A stretch of DNA of 64,000 bases from Salinithrix halophila (GCF_042650125.1 NZ_JBHSAP010000015.1:124001-188000); one strand, 5' to 3'. Shown: positions 25,932-34,658, counted from the first letter of the stretch. Program-made: numbers and translations. Notes: a model not told the origin generated them from the sequence alone.

Positions 25932-26816
25932 ATGAAAAAAAGACAAGAAACAACCGTGTTGAAAGCCTGGCGTGAAGAGGCACACCGGTTGGTCAACGCG
26001 GGGGTGGAGAACGGCTCGTTTGAAGTGGAGGTTATGCTTCGGTCCATACTCGGGTGGGAGCGAACTCGTTTCTTTATGGAGATGGATCGGCCGTTGGATG
26101 AAGAAACCCTACATACCTTAAAAGATTGGGTAGAAAAACGGAAACTAGGGGTTCCCCTGCAATATCTGACCGGGGAACAGGAGTTTTACGGGCGCTCTTT
26201 TTGTGTCGGCCCGCAAGTACTCATTCCCCGGCCCGATACCGAAACATTGGTGGAAGCCGTTTTGCAGAAAGCACAAGCTATTTGGGGGGAGCAACCGATA
26301 ACTGTGGCGGATATTGGCACAGGAAGCGGCATTCTCGCAGTCACTCTGGCAGCGGAACGCCCTGATTGGTCGCTGATTGCCGTCGACCGCTCTCCCTCGG
26401 CGTTGGCTATGGCCAAACGTAACGCCGAACGCCACGGCGTCTCATCCCATATCGCCTTCCAGGAAGGGGACTGGCTTTTACCTTTGATCCGGGAGGGGAT
26501 TCATGCGGACCTAATCATTTCCAACCCGCCGTACATCCCAACCCCTGAAGTGGAAAGGTTGGATCGGGAAGTACGGGAACATGAGCCTCGAATCGCCTTA
26601 GACGGAGGTGTTGACGGTTTAACTCCTTATCGTGAGATCCTGAAACAGGCTCCATCGGTGCTAAATAAACCGGGGGTTGTTGCCTTTGAGATCGGTTGGG
26701 ATCAGGGCTCCGCTGTAACCCAAATGGGCAGCTCTCTGCCGGGAGCTGCTGAATCCACTGTTCTGACTGATCTGGCAGGGCGTGACCGCGTGGTTGTCAT
26801 GAGGGTAAACCGTTGA
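25932..26816 (+). CDS. prmC: Release factor glutamine methyltransferase
   Basis: SAM-dependent N5-glutamine methyltransferase of 294 residues acting on the GGQ motif of release factors. The SAM motif VADIGTGSGILAVTLA is near residue 122, and the catalytic NPPYIPTPE near 198. GGVDGLTPYREIL is also typical. ATG 25932 is the likely start. It is adjacent to its substrate gene. Confidence 0.95.
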   Translation: MKKRQETTVLKAWREEAHRLVNAGVENGSFEVEVMLRSILGWERTRFFMEMDRPLDEETLHTLKDWVEKRKLGVPLQYLTGEQEFYGRSFCVGPQVLIPRPDTETLVEAVLQKAQAIWGEQPITVADIGTGSGILAVTLAAERPDWSLIAVDRSPSALAMAKRNAERHGVSSHIAFQEGDWLLPLIREGIHADLIISNPPYIPTPEVERLDREVREHEPRIALDGGVDGLTPYREILKQAPSVLNKPGVVAFEIGWDQGSAVTQMGSSLPGAAESTVLTDLAGRDRVVVMRVNR

Positions 26817-26999
26817 GTTATGGATAAACGCCGGCACGGGGCGTGGATCCGGATTTCCCACTTCGTGCCAAGTGTTACCCCCGTAGAAGAGTCCACCTCG
26901 CTGGATGCTATGCCACAGGCCTCCGTTGGAAACCAGCCCCTTTGTGGTATGGAAGGGCATTGTCAGCAGTCTCTTCATAGTTTTTGCTTGTGGATGACT

Positions 27000-27048
27000 A
27001 AACCTCAACCGGCCTGTCCATACTGGTGAATAGATCGGTTGAGGAGGG
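27000..27048 (+). promoter_or_regulatory. Hairpin overlapping the spoIIR ribosome site
   Basis: CCTCAACCG (27003-27011) pairs perfectly with CGGTTGAGG (27036-27044). The 3' arm takes in half of the GAGGAGGG ribosome site (27041-27048) of spoIIR. The structure may limit translation. No T-run follows. I could not fix a sigma-F promoter in the 238-bp gap after prmC. Confidence 0.5.
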
Positions 27049-27054
27049 TTTATC

Positions 27055-27759
27055 TTGAAGGTTCGGACTATTATTGTTCTCATCCTTTGTTCTGCGGCCA
27101 CGTATCTATTTGTTCAGTCTGCTGATACGGACGGATTTTTGACCGGTAATGGTGCTGTCCCAGTTTCTGCTGATAGTGAGAAAGCAAGCATTCCTGAGCA
27201 GGCCATTCGCCTCCGAATTTTGGCTAACAGTGATAATGCCCGGGACCAATGGCTCAAACGGCAGGTGCGGGATTCGATCCTAAAGGAAATGGGGACCTGG
27301 GCGGAGAAGCCGAAGAGTCTGGAGGAAGCCCGTTCCATGTTGCAAGCTGATTTGCCGAAGCTGGAACGGATTGCTCAGCAGACGGTGAAAAAGCACGGAT
27401 TCTCCTACCCGGTACGGCTGGATTTCGGCCAGGTGCCCTTCCCGACAAAATTGTACGGAGATCAAGTTTATCCTGCGGGTGAGTATGAGGCGCTTTTGAT
27501 TACGATTGGTGAAGGAAAAGGAGACAACTGGTGGTGTGTTCTGTTTCCGCCTCTCTGCTTTGTTGACATGAGCAACGGTGACGCTGTTCCCGAGGAGGAA
27601 AAGGAGGAGAATACCTTCACCGCCCAAGCGGTGGCTGCCAATCAGGTTTTGGCCGCACCCGTTGAAAAGAAACAGTTGCCGCAAGAAGACCGCTTGGAAA
27701 TCCGGTTCTTTTTCCTCGATTCCCTGGAAGACTTCTTCTCCGGCCTGTTTGATTGGTAA
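27055..27759 (+). CDS. spoIIR: Stage II sporulation protein R
   Basis: Secreted forespore signal of 234 residues that activates SpoIIGA in the mother cell to process pro-sigma-E. The N-terminal hydrophobic segment KVRTIIVLILCSAATYLFV is the signal, and the conserved block IPEQAIRLRILANSDNARDQ with LKRQVRDSIL (about 45-80) is diagnostic. The C-terminal part with YPAGEYEALLITIGEGKGDNWWCVLFPPLC is also family-typical. The start is TTG 27055 behind GAGGAGGG. It follows prmC as in B. subtilis. Confidence 0.94.
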   Translation: MKVRTIIVLILCSAATYLFVQSADTDGFLTGNGAVPVSADSEKASIPEQAIRLRILANSDNARDQWLKRQVRDSILKEMGTWAEKPKSLEEARSMLQADLPKLERIAQQTVKKHGFSYPVRLDFGQVPFPTKLYGDQVYPAGEYEALLITIGEGKGDNWWCVLFPPLCFVDMSNGDAVPEEEKEENTFTAQAVAANQVLAAPVEKKQLPQEDRLEIRFFFLDSLEDFFSGLFDW

Positions 27760-27763
27760 TCTC

Positions 27764-27797
27764 AAAAAAAGGGACGCCTTCGAGGCGTCCTATTTTT
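27764..27797. terminator. Bidirectional terminator after spoIIR
   Basis: GGACGCC-TTCGA-GGCGTCC flanked by an A-run and TATTTTT. It overlaps the last codon of the convergent yrhK-like gene. Confidence 0.85.
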
Positions 27798-28065
27798 CTT
27801 GGAGCTCCATTTGGAGGCGGTGCAGATGAACCTTCCGGATGATCCGGATGGTGGGCCGTACCAACAGTTGGATACTTCCCACGACAAACAACCAAGTCCC
27901 AGCTTCTTGCGTCCCTTTCCAAAAGAAAAGGATACTGCCCACTAAAAACCAAAGGGCGATCAGAACGTCATTCAGGTTATAGAAAAATTCGTAACGGCGG
28001 TGGATGATCAATTCGTGCTTGCCGAAGACCCAATCGATATCATTCTGACGGCTCAGATTGCCCAT
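27790..28065 (-). CDS. YrhK-family small membrane protein
   Basis: A 91-residue protein with two predicted membrane helices (LNDVLIALWFLVGSILFFW about 31-49 and TWLFVVGSIQLLVRPTI about 57-73). The block RRYEFFYNLNDVLIALWF with TQEAGTWLFVVGSIQL matches the YrhK-like family, whose function is unknown. It is transcribed toward spoIIR and shares its terminator. Confidence 0.75.
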   Translation of the reverse strand: MGNLSRQNDIDWVFGKHELIIHRRYEFFYNLNDVLIALWFLVGSILFFWKGTQEAGTWLFVVGSIQLLVRPTIRIIRKVHLHRLQMELQEK

Positions 28066-28176
28066 CCAATCCTCCTTATCTGTTTTCCGTCGGTTTTTTA
28101 AAATAATACCCGTTGGTTTATTAAGTAAAACGATTCGCCGATTAGGGACGCCTTTGGAGCATCTTTTTTGGTGGGT

Positions 28177-28683
28177 TTAGTTCCTTTTCTCCGTGATACG
28201 GGCGTGAATCCGCACTTCGCCTCGGTCTTCGTTGATCTTTCCCACGGGGATCACTTCGGTGCGCAACTTCTCCGCCTGTATAAGGAAGGAAAACTCCCTG
28301 TGCTCGGAGATCGTTTTCCTGGCCTGAAGCGAAACCGTACCTCGGACTTGGACCTGTTCGTCCATAAGGAAACTTACCCAGATCCAGGTTTTCAAATGAA
28401 CCGAACCTGTACGTACTTCACAGGGCCATACGGAGGGAAGTAGAGGTCCGCCTGAAGGGGTGACCCTTACATCGTAAGTCAATCGGTGAGCCTGATGCTC
28501 CCAATGGTAGTGGGCGATCTTCCCGCTTCTGCCAAGGGAAGAGGAAGCGATGGATTCCCGTTCTGCCACTCTCATTTCTACGGATAAGACGATGTAAACT
28601 GGTGACAGAGTCTGTTTTTGAAATCCGTTTCCTCGCAAAAACCAGCGTTCCGAACCCCTCCCGAAATCATCCGGTCCCGGCAA
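28177..28683 (-). CDS. Hypothetical protein
   Basis: A 168-residue soluble protein of unknown function. No family was recognised. It contains a beta-rich, charged C-terminal half (VSFLMDEQVQVRGTVSLQAR, IHARITEKRN), which loosely recalls outer spore-layer or SPOCS-like beta domains; this is not a firm assignment. The frame is open further, but TTG 28683 is preferred because GGGAGGTG lies six bases upstream on the minus strand, while the upstream ATG at 28710 has no such site. It is divergent from the ywlB-like gene. Confidence 0.5.
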   Translation of the reverse strand: MPGPDDFGRGSERWFLRGNGFQKQTLSPVYIVLSVEMRVAERESIASSSLGRSGKIAHYHWEHQAHRLTYDVRVTPSGGPLLPSVWPCEVRTGSVHLKTWIWVSFLMDEQVQVRGTVSLQARKTISEHREFSFLIQAEKLRTEVIPVGKINEDRGEVRIHARITEKRN

Positions 28684-28852
28684 ACCTTTCACCTCCCAGT
28701 AATTAGGCATAGTCTTCGAAGGGTGCGCCCCCCTTAGACACGGTAATTTCTGCAACCAACAGGGACAGCGCAGAGTGCAAGTTCTGAGAGGTGTTGTCGG
28801 TGCATAGGGTGAAAGAAGAAAGGATTCTGTCCAGGTTGAAGGAGGCGAAAAG

Positions 28853-29314
28853 ATGTTTACAGTACGGAGAGCAGTTTCGGAGGATGTGGAACGAATTACG
28901 GGCATCCTTCGGAATGCCGGGGTGAATGAGAAAGGTGTGGACAAGCATGTGGAGCGTTTTCTCGTGGTGGAGGATCCATCGGTGACACCCAAGCGTATGG
29001 TGGGAACGGTAGGGCTGGAAGTTTACGGGGATCGCGGTTTATTGCGCTCTTTTGTGATGGATAATCAGTCGTGGAACGCACGAACAGGTATGGAACTGAT
29101 TGAATTAGTCCTTCAATTTGCCCGAAAGAGCGGGCTTTCCGAAATATATTTGCTTGCGGGTATTTCCAGTAACATTTTCGAATACTTCGGTTTCCGGCCT
29201 CTTGCTTGGGAGGACCTCCCTCTTGATGTCCGACAGTCGGAACATGTCCATCAGTCGAAAACGGAAGGGGGCCAGCCGATGGTTTACCGGAGGGCGAACG
29301 TTGCGGAATCCTAA
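28853..29314 (+). CDS. GNAT-family N-acetyltransferase, YwlB-like
   Basis: A 153-residue GNAT protein. It begins FTVRRAVSEDVERITGILRNAG and keeps the order of beta strands (MVGTVGLEVYGDRGLLRSFVMD) and the late YLLAGISSNIFEYFGFRPL block. The acetyl-CoA loop is degenerate (NARTGMELIELV), as in other YwlB proteins. The position between spoIIR and ywlC matches B. subtilis ywlB. Substrate unknown. Confidence 0.75.
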   Translation: MFTVRRAVSEDVERITGILRNAGVNEKGVDKHVERFLVVEDPSVTPKRMVGTVGLEVYGDRGLLRSFVMDNQSWNARTGMELIELVLQFARKSGLSEIYLLAGISSNIFEYFGFRPLAWEDLPLDVRQSEHVHQSKTEGGQPMVYRRANVAES

Positions 29315-29434
29315 TCCTTGTAGATGATCGGATCGGTGAAAAGGCCGACTAGGGACCGTTCCTTCCATTGTGTTCGCTTCGATGTGGTATGATAAAGGGT
29401 GAAACTTGCGTTCGTATGGAAAGGTTCGGATGGT

Positions 29435-30496
29435 ATGGAGACGACACGATGGACAGTGGACGAAGAACTAGACGAAGGAATCCTGATAAATGATCCCGGT
29501 ATTCGGGAAGCCGCCGCCCTCTTGCGAGAAGGGCGGCTGGTGGCCTTTCCGACGGAAACAGTATACGGACTAGGAGCCGATGCCCGCTCGGAGGAGGCGG
29601 TCTCTGCCATTTACCGGGCCAAGGGGAGGCCGTCGGATAATCCCCTGATCGTCCATATCGCTGATCTCAACCAATTGAAAGAATGGGTAGGGAAGGTGCC
29701 TCCTCTGGGACAGGCCTTGATCCGTCGTTTTTGGCCGGGGCCCCTGACGCTGGTTTTGCGGTATCGGAGGGGACTCGCTTCCCAGGTGACGGCAGGCCTT
29801 TCCACGGTGGGTGTGAGGATGCCCGCCCACCCGGTGTCCCTGGCCCTGTTGCGGGCAGCAGGGGTACCGGTAGCGGCACCGAGTGCGAACCAGTCGGGAA
29901 AACCCAGTCCCACCGAGGCGGACCATGTTTGGGACGATCTGGCCGGGCGCATTGACGGACTTTTGGACGGGGGGCCCACGGGGGTCGGGGTGGAGTCTAC
30001 CGTCGTTGATGTAACAGGGGAAGTACCGATCCTACTCCGTCCCGGCGGTGTAACGCTGGACAGGCTCCGGAAAGTTGCAGGACGAGTGGATGTGGATCCG
30101 GGTTTAGAACAGGAAGGGGAAGCCCCACGTTCCCCTGGCATGAAGTATCGCCATTACGCTCCCCAGGGAGAGATGTGGTTGGTGATGGGCGAGGGGGAGG
30201 CCCTGCGCCGAAGGATGGCGGAGTTAGCGAGACAGGCTTCTCAAGCAGGTAATCGCGTTGGCATTCTTACCACGGAAGAGAATCAGAGCGTTTACCAGGC
30301 AGACAAGGTGCTATCCCTCGGGAGCCGGAAGGACCCCGCCTCCGTGGCTCGAAACCTCTACGCGGCTCTGCGTACCTGTGACGATGCGCGTTTGGATGTG
30401 ATCTACGCGGAGGCCTTTCCCATGGAGGGCGTCTATCACTCCGTGATGAACCGGCTGTTAAAAGCCGCAGAGGGACGTGTCATCCCTGCGGAATAG
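29435..30496 (+). CDS. ywlC: L-threonylcarbamoyladenylate synthase
   Basis: Sua5/YrdC-family enzyme of 353 residues making threonylcarbamoyl-AMP for the t6A37 modification of tRNAs that read ANN codons. The YrdC domain occupies the first 210 residues (AFPTETVYGLGADA, KGRPSDNPLIVHI, RMPAHPVSLALL, APSANQSGKPSPT, GVESTVVDV). The C-terminal Sua5 domain follows. ATG 29435 gives METTRWTVD, close to B. subtilis YwlC; an in-frame GTG at 29399 is less likely. In B. subtilis the next gene is ywlD (mntP); here a 12-kb island intervenes. Confidence 0.95.
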   Translation: METTRWTVDEELDEGILINDPGIREAAALLREGRLVAFPTETVYGLGADARSEEAVSAIYRAKGRPSDNPLIVHIADLNQLKEWVGKVPPLGQALIRRFWPGPLTLVLRYRRGLASQVTAGLSTVGVRMPAHPVSLALLRAAGVPVAAPSANQSGKPSPTEADHVWDDLAGRIDGLLDGGPTGVGVESTVVDVTGEVPILLRPGGVTLDRLRKVAGRVDVDPGLEQEGEAPRSPGMKYRHYAPQGEMWLVMGEGEALRRRMAELARQASQAGNRVGILTTEENQSVYQADKVLSLGSRKDPASVARNLYAALRTCDDARLDVIYAEAFPMEGVYHSVMNRLLKAAEGRVIPAE

Positions 30497-30500
30497 AAAA

Positions 30501-30541
30501 GGAAGCCCTCCGGGACGTCGGATTCCGGGGGCTTCCTTTTT
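30501..30541. terminator. Terminator after ywlC
   Basis: GGAAGCC (30501-30507) and GGCTTCC (30530-30536) with inner CCGG pairing, followed by TTTTTT. It also faces the converging luxR-type gene. Confidence 0.82.
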
Positions 30542-30555
30542 TGGAACTTATGGAT

Positions 30556-30819
30556 CTATCGAACGTGAACCTTCTTTTCAAGAACCTCTACGGTTCTCGG
30601 ATGAATCGCCAAGGTGGCCCAGCCCAGATGGAGAGCCATCATGCCGATGAGAACGCGGGAATGGACTTGCCACTTACGCTTAATAGAAGATATCAATTGA
30701 CCGACCCGGCGCTGACTGATAAATAAATGATCGGCAATCTCTGCATTGGTTTTACCTTTGGCAATTTGTATAGCCACTTTTCTTTCCATGGGGGTCAGGT
30801 CTACTTGGTGCTCTTCCAT
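30556..30819 (-). CDS. Small LuxR/GerE-type HTH regulator
   Basis: An 87-residue protein that is almost only a LuxR-type DNA-binding domain: LTPMERKVAIQIAKGKTNAEIADHLFIS then RRVGQLISSIKRKW (about 8-50). It has no receiver domain, as in GerE. The C-terminal 35 residues are hydrophobic (VLIGMMALHLGWATLA) and might be membrane or dimer contact. It starts eight bases after the yknZ-like permease gene on the same strand, so it is likely the last gene of that operon. Confidence 0.75.
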   Translation of the reverse strand: MEEHQVDLTPMERKVAIQIAKGKTNAEIADHLFISQRRVGQLISSIKRKWQVHSRVLIGMMALHLGWATLAIHPRTVEVLEKKVHVR

Positions 30820-30826
30820 TAGAGGC

Positions 30827-32023
30827 TTAATCCCTCCTTAAACACTCGATCGGGTTTAATCTGGAGGCCTTGTTAGCAGGCAAGATCCCGAATACGACGC
30901 CGAAAACCATGGAGAACAAGACAGCGCCCGCGGCGACTGGGAAAGAGATCAGGGTGGGCAATGGGCTAAAGAGGTTGATCAAACCCGCTGTAGCCGCTCC
31001 TAACAATAAGCCGATCAATCCGCCGATCAGGGATAGGGTGACCGATTCCGTTAGGAATTGTACCAAGATGTTGGACCGGGTGGCGCCTAGGGATTGACGG
31101 ATACCGATCTCCTTGGTCCGTTCGGTCACGGACACAAGCATGATGTTCATGACTCCAATCCCTCCGACCAACAGGGAAATTCCGGCGATACTGCCGATTA
31201 CGGCGGTCATGATGTTGGTCACTTTGCTGAGGCCCTTTTGGATCTCCTCCAGGTTTTGTACCTCGTAGTCCCCTTTGGTGTCGTGGTTGTCATTCAACAC
31301 TCGAACGGCTTCTTTGCCGACCGGTTGGATTGATTTCGGGTCATCTACTTTCACGGTGATTCCACTCAGTTCACTTTGTCCAAAGATGCGAATCCAGGTC
31401 TTATCAGGAAGGTAAATACTCTCCTCACCCATCATTCCGAAGAGGCCATCCGCTTCCTTCAAGACTCCGATGACTTGAATCGGTTGATCTCCCACGCGGA
31501 TAATCTCGCCAATTCCGCTCTTTTTTTTGAAAAGCTTTTCTTGGACGTCGGGGGTGATTAAGGCGACTGCGCTTCCTCCCTGAAAGTCGGAATCTTCAAG
31601 AGGACGGCCTTTGTCCACCTGACGATTTTCAGCGTGAAGGGGTTCATTGTTGTTGATGCCATTGATGGTAGCCCCTTTCAGATCCTTATCCCGATAAAAG
31701 AGGTCCCCGGATTGCATGTTGTTGGTAACGACGGCATCCACGCCATCGATCTGTTCAATCCGGCGAATGTCTTCCTGGGTGAAAAATCCGGGGGGGAGTT
31801 CTCCCTCCGTCCTTTCATACACTTTGGCACTAGGGGTGATGGTTACCGTGTTGCCAGCCCCAGTGAAGGATTCCGATAGCTTCGCTTCCCCTCCTTGTCC
31901 GATGGAGACAATCACGATCACGGAGGAGACACCAATTACAATCCCCAACATGGTTAGGATCGAACGCATTTTATGGGCGAGAATGGCGTCCAGGGCCATT
32001 TTGATGTTTTCCCAAACACTCAT
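30827..32023 (-). CDS. MacB/YknZ-type ABC transporter permease
   Basis: A 398-residue FtsX/MacB permease. The N-terminal helix (MRSILTMLGIVIGVSSVIVIVSIG) is followed by a large extracellular domain and three C-terminal helices. VGGIGVMNIMLVSVTERTKEIGIRQSLGATR is the FtsX-domain signature. It acts with the ATPase, adaptor and Yip1-type protein upstream. In B. subtilis the YknWXYZ set protects against the SdpC toxin, and circular bacteriocin AS-48 clusters have a comparable accessory exporter. The overlap with the ATPase gene (4 bases) shows coupling. Confidence 0.9.
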   Translation of the reverse strand: MSVWENIKMALDAILAHKMRSILTMLGIVIGVSSVIVIVSIGQGGEAKLSESFTGAGNTVTITPSAKVYERTEGELPPGFFTQEDIRRIEQIDGVDAVVTNNMQSGDLFYRDKDLKGATINGINNNEPLHAENRQVDKGRPLEDSDFQGGSAVALITPDVQEKLFKKKSGIGEIIRVGDQPIQVIGVLKEADGLFGMMGEESIYLPDKTWIRIFGQSELSGITVKVDDPKSIQPVGKEAVRVLNDNHDTKGDYEVQNLEEIQKGLSKVTNIMTAVIGSIAGISLLVGGIGVMNIMLVSVTERTKEIGIRQSLGATRSNILVQFLTESVTLSLIGGLIGLLLGAATAGLINLFSPLPTLISFPVAAGAVLFSMVFGVVFGILPANKASRLNPIECLRRD

Positions 32024-32709
32024 AAGGCATGTCCCCCTGAACGACGTTTTTCCAGGATCTGTCCGTCCCGGATGTCGATCCGGCGGTCCGCACAGGCCGC
32101 CACTTCGGGATCATGAGTGATCATGACGATGGTTTTCCCTTCCCGGTGAAGTTCGGCAAAGAGATCGAGTACCCTCATGCCGGATTCGGTGTCCAGCGCT
32201 CCGGTAGGTTCGTCTGCCAACAACAAGTCAGGATGGTTGACGAGGGCTCGAGCGATCGCGACACGTTGTTGTTGCCCCCCGGATAGTTCAGAAGGAAGGT
32301 GATGCCGGCGATCTGCGAGTCCGACTCGTTCCAGGGAGGAGGCGGCCATTCTCCGGCGGCGACTCCCCTTAATTCCGGCATAGGTTAAGGGAAGCTCCAC
32401 GTTTTTCTGTGCGGTCATCCGCGACAGCAGTTGGAATTGCTGAAAGATGAAACCGATGGATTGGTTGCGGATGCGGGCCAACTCCGGCTCTTCGGCTTTA
32501 GAAATATCCCGCCCACTCAGGTAGTAGGTTCCCCGGGTCGGCCGGTCGAGGCATCCTAGGATATTCATCAGGGTGGATTTCCCTGAGCCGGAAGGCCCCA
32601 TGATCGCGACGTATTCCCCTTCGGACACCGTTAGGTTGATGTTTCGCAGGACCTCCACTGTTAACTTTCCGGTGCCATACGACTTGTCCAGATCGTGGAT
32701 GCGGATCAC
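32020..32709 (-). CDS. MacB/YknY-type ABC transporter ATPase
   Basis: A 229-residue ATP-binding protein: Walker A GPSGSGKSTL (about 39-48), Q-loop FQQFQLLSRMTAQ, signature LSGGQQQRVAIARAL (about 142-156), Walker B LLADEPTGALD, and H-loop ITHD. It belongs to the LolD/MacB/YknY subgroup, which drives FtsX-type permeases. The 3' end overlaps the permease and the 5' end overlaps the adaptor gene. The set is divergent from the circular bacteriocin gene. Confidence 0.92.
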   Translation of the reverse strand: MIRIHDLDKSYGTGKLTVEVLRNINLTVSEGEYVAIMGPSGSGKSTLMNILGCLDRPTRGTYYLSGRDISKAEEPELARIRNQSIGFIFQQFQLLSRMTAQKNVELPLTYAGIKGSRRRRMAASSLERVGLADRRHHLPSELSGGQQQRVAIARALVNHPDLLLADEPTGALDTESGMRVLDLFAELHREGKTIVMITHDPEVAACADRRIDIRDGQILEKRRSGGHAL

Positions 32710-33821
32710 TGAACAGTCACTTCCGTGCCATTTTTCAAGTCAGCAGAGGGGTTGGCGATCACCTTTACACCTGGTTTCAGTCCGGAGACGATTTCGATGT
32801 GGCCGTTACCGCTTTTGCCGGTTTTCACCGACTGTTTGTACGCTTTCTTGCCTTTGACGACAAAGACATGATCCTTTTTCCCGCCCTTGATAACCGCCTT
32901 AGACGGGAGGGAGGGGGCTTTTTCTGCGGACAGAATGATTTCCGCCATCAGACGGGAGCCCAATTTGAGAGGGGCCTTTTCATTCAGGCTGATTTCAACC
33001 GGATACATCACCTGCTGGGATCCTTCCCCCGCCTTTCCTTCCTTCGGCAACAGCCCTACATCTGTTACTTGTGCCGACCATTCCTTATCGGGGAGGGCGT
33101 CGGAACGAACAGTCGCCCGCTGGTCCTCCTTGATCTTTAGGGCATCGTATTCGGAGATTTCAGCGCTCACTTTTAACTCCTTCAAGTTAGCCACGGTGAT
33201 AAGGGGGCCTGCTCCTTCTTCTGTTTTCTGGGAGGAGTTGACACGAATGACCGTTCCCACTTGCTCACTGCGCACGGTGAGATCCGCCAATTGGGATTGC
33301 GCTTGGTTCAGTTTTTCTTGCGCCTGTTTGTACTCCAAGTTGGCCAGATGGATCTGGTTACGAAGTTCTTTTTCCGAGGAGGGAGGCGGATTCCCGTCGC
33401 CGGCCTCTGCATTCTGAGCTGGCGGCGAAGCGGCTGGGGAGCCGCCTTTCTGCATTTCCCGGAGTTGATCGTTCAGCTGGTTCAGGTTCACCCGCGCCCG
33501 TTCCACTTCCAGCTTGACCTGGTCGATGTCCACTTCACCGGAAGATTTGAACTTGACCAGCGGAGCACCCTTTTTCACCTTTTCACCGGGTTTGACGAAA
33601 ATCCGTTCTACTTCCCCGCCGCCGGGCTGCATATAGACATTTTGCTGTTCTTCCGATTCCAGATGACCGGATGTCAGAACCGACTCATTAAATTCTTTCT
33701 CCTCGAGGGTGACGGTTTTGAAGGGTTTCTCCCCGGGTTGGGCCTGCAAGATAGAGGCAGTGACTAACCCGCATACCAGCAACCCGATACCGGTTCCGAT
33801 CCATATCTTCTTGTGTTTCAT
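32706..33821 (-). CDS. HlyD/MacA/YknX-type efflux adaptor
   Basis: A 371-residue membrane-anchored adaptor. One N-terminal helix (WIGTGIGLLVCGLVTASI) is followed by a lipoyl-like barrel domain, a coiled-coil hairpin (VERARVNLNQLNDQLREMQK ... EYKQAQEKLNQAQSQLADL, about 105-190) and beta-barrel domains ending with the HVFVVKGKKAYKQSVKTGK module. In B. subtilis the equivalent is YknX. The coiled coil is interrupted by a Pro/Ala-rich low-complexity loop. It follows the Yip1-type gene by 19 bases. Confidence 0.9.
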   Translation of the reverse strand: MKHKKIWIGTGIGLLVCGLVTASILQAQPGEKPFKTVTLEEKEFNESVLTSGHLESEEQQNVYMQPGGGEVERIFVKPGEKVKKGAPLVKFKSSGEVDIDQVKLEVERARVNLNQLNDQLREMQKGGSPAASPPAQNAEAGDGNPPPSSEKELRNQIHLANLEYKQAQEKLNQAQSQLADLTVRSEQVGTVIRVNSSQKTEEGAGPLITVANLKELKVSAEISEYDALKIKEDQRATVRSDALPDKEWSAQVTDVGLLPKEGKAGEGSQQVMYPVEISLNEKAPLKLGSRLMAEIILSAEKAPSLPSKAVIKGGKKDHVFVVKGKKAYKQSVKTGKSGNGHIEIVSGLKPGVKVIANPSADLKNGTEVTVQ

Positions 33822-33840
33822 TTCCTCACCTTTCCTTCCA

Positions 33841-34518
33841 TTATTGGGCGGGGACGATACCTTTCAAGCTATCTCCCAGGGCCCCCATACCGGCGGCATA
33901 GGCGACTCCCAACACAAACAAGACAATTGCCACAGCCCATCCTTTAGCCCGGCTCACGTTCCCGACGATGGACAGGCCCATACCTGTCAGGATCCATTGC
34001 CAAATGGAAAAGACTTCGAATTTCCCTAGCAGCGCTCTCATCGCTTGGCTCTCCGTCGGGAAGAGGGAGACCAAGCTCGTCACACGAGCCGGAGCCTCCG
34101 GATCGGTGGGCGCTCCCATGATGATCAAGGCAACCGCCTGTACCGCCGCAGCCAAAAGGGCGACGACAGATAGGTATACATTGAAGGAGAAAACCTGTCG
34201 ATAGGAAGCTTCTCCCGCCAGAAGCAGGAGAAAGAGCCATTGGAGCAGAGCGGTCAGCAAAAGGGTAAGCGGAAACCCAATAAGAACCCCGGGGATCACT
34301 GCGAGGACCCCGATTGGATTCGGGACAGTAATATATATACTGATGCCGGAAAAAATCATCGACAGCACGAGAATGATAAAGAGGGCCTTCCCGAAGACGG
34401 GTCGCTTCGCGATTCGCTGGAATTGGGTAGTGGGATCCGTTAACACCCCCAGCAACGAAGGTTTTGGAACAGCGGTGACCGTTGTTTCAGGTGGGTGCGT
34501 TTCTTGCGAATCTTGCAT
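33841..34518 (-). CDS. Yip1-domain membrane protein, YknW-like
   Basis: A 225-residue protein with about five membrane segments (ALFIILVLSMIFSGISIYIT, LAVIPGVLIGFPLTLLLTALL, VYLSVVALLAAAVQAVALII, near-C-terminal VGNVSRAKGWAVAIVLFVLG) and a short Pro/Thr-rich cytoplasmic N-terminus. This is the Yip1 pattern of YknW (about the same length), the assembly partner of YknXYZ. The start is placed at ATG 34518 because GGAGGG is seven bases upstream; an earlier ATG at 34533 overlaps that site. It is the first gene of the minus-strand operon. Confidence 0.82.
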   Translation of the reverse strand: MQDSQETHPPETTVTAVPKPSLLGVLTDPTTQFQRIAKRPVFGKALFIILVLSMIFSGISIYITVPNPIGVLAVIPGVLIGFPLTLLLTALLQWLFLLLLAGEASYRQVFSFNVYLSVVALLAAAVQAVALIIMGAPTDPEAPARVTSLVSLFPTESQAMRALLGKFEVFSIWQWILTGMGLSIVGNVSRAKGWAVAIVLFVLGVAYAAGMGALGDSLKGIVPAQ

Positions 34519-34630
34519 TTCTTTTCCCTCCATGAATGTGGATAAGCTTATATGGGATTTAGGTTAGTTAAAAGTAGCTTAGCTCTCCTTCCGGAAAAAT
34601 TGGTAAACAATGAAATTCTAACACCTAAAC

Positions 34631-34658
34631 ATAGGTATATCAATAGGTATAAGGTATT
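34631..34658. repeat. Direct repeats upstream of the yknW-like operon
   Basis: ATAGGTATA at 34631-34639 and again at 34643-34651 (12-bp step), with a third AGGTAT at 34652-34657. The repeats lie in the AT-rich divergent region and could bind a regulator such as the LuxR-type protein. The rest of the 34534-34784 gap contains no gene. Confidence 0.5.

Noticed and set aside
26820..27029. Short open frame between prmC and spoIIR
   Set aside because: No ribosome site, and it runs into the hairpin before spoIIR; composition is not convincing.
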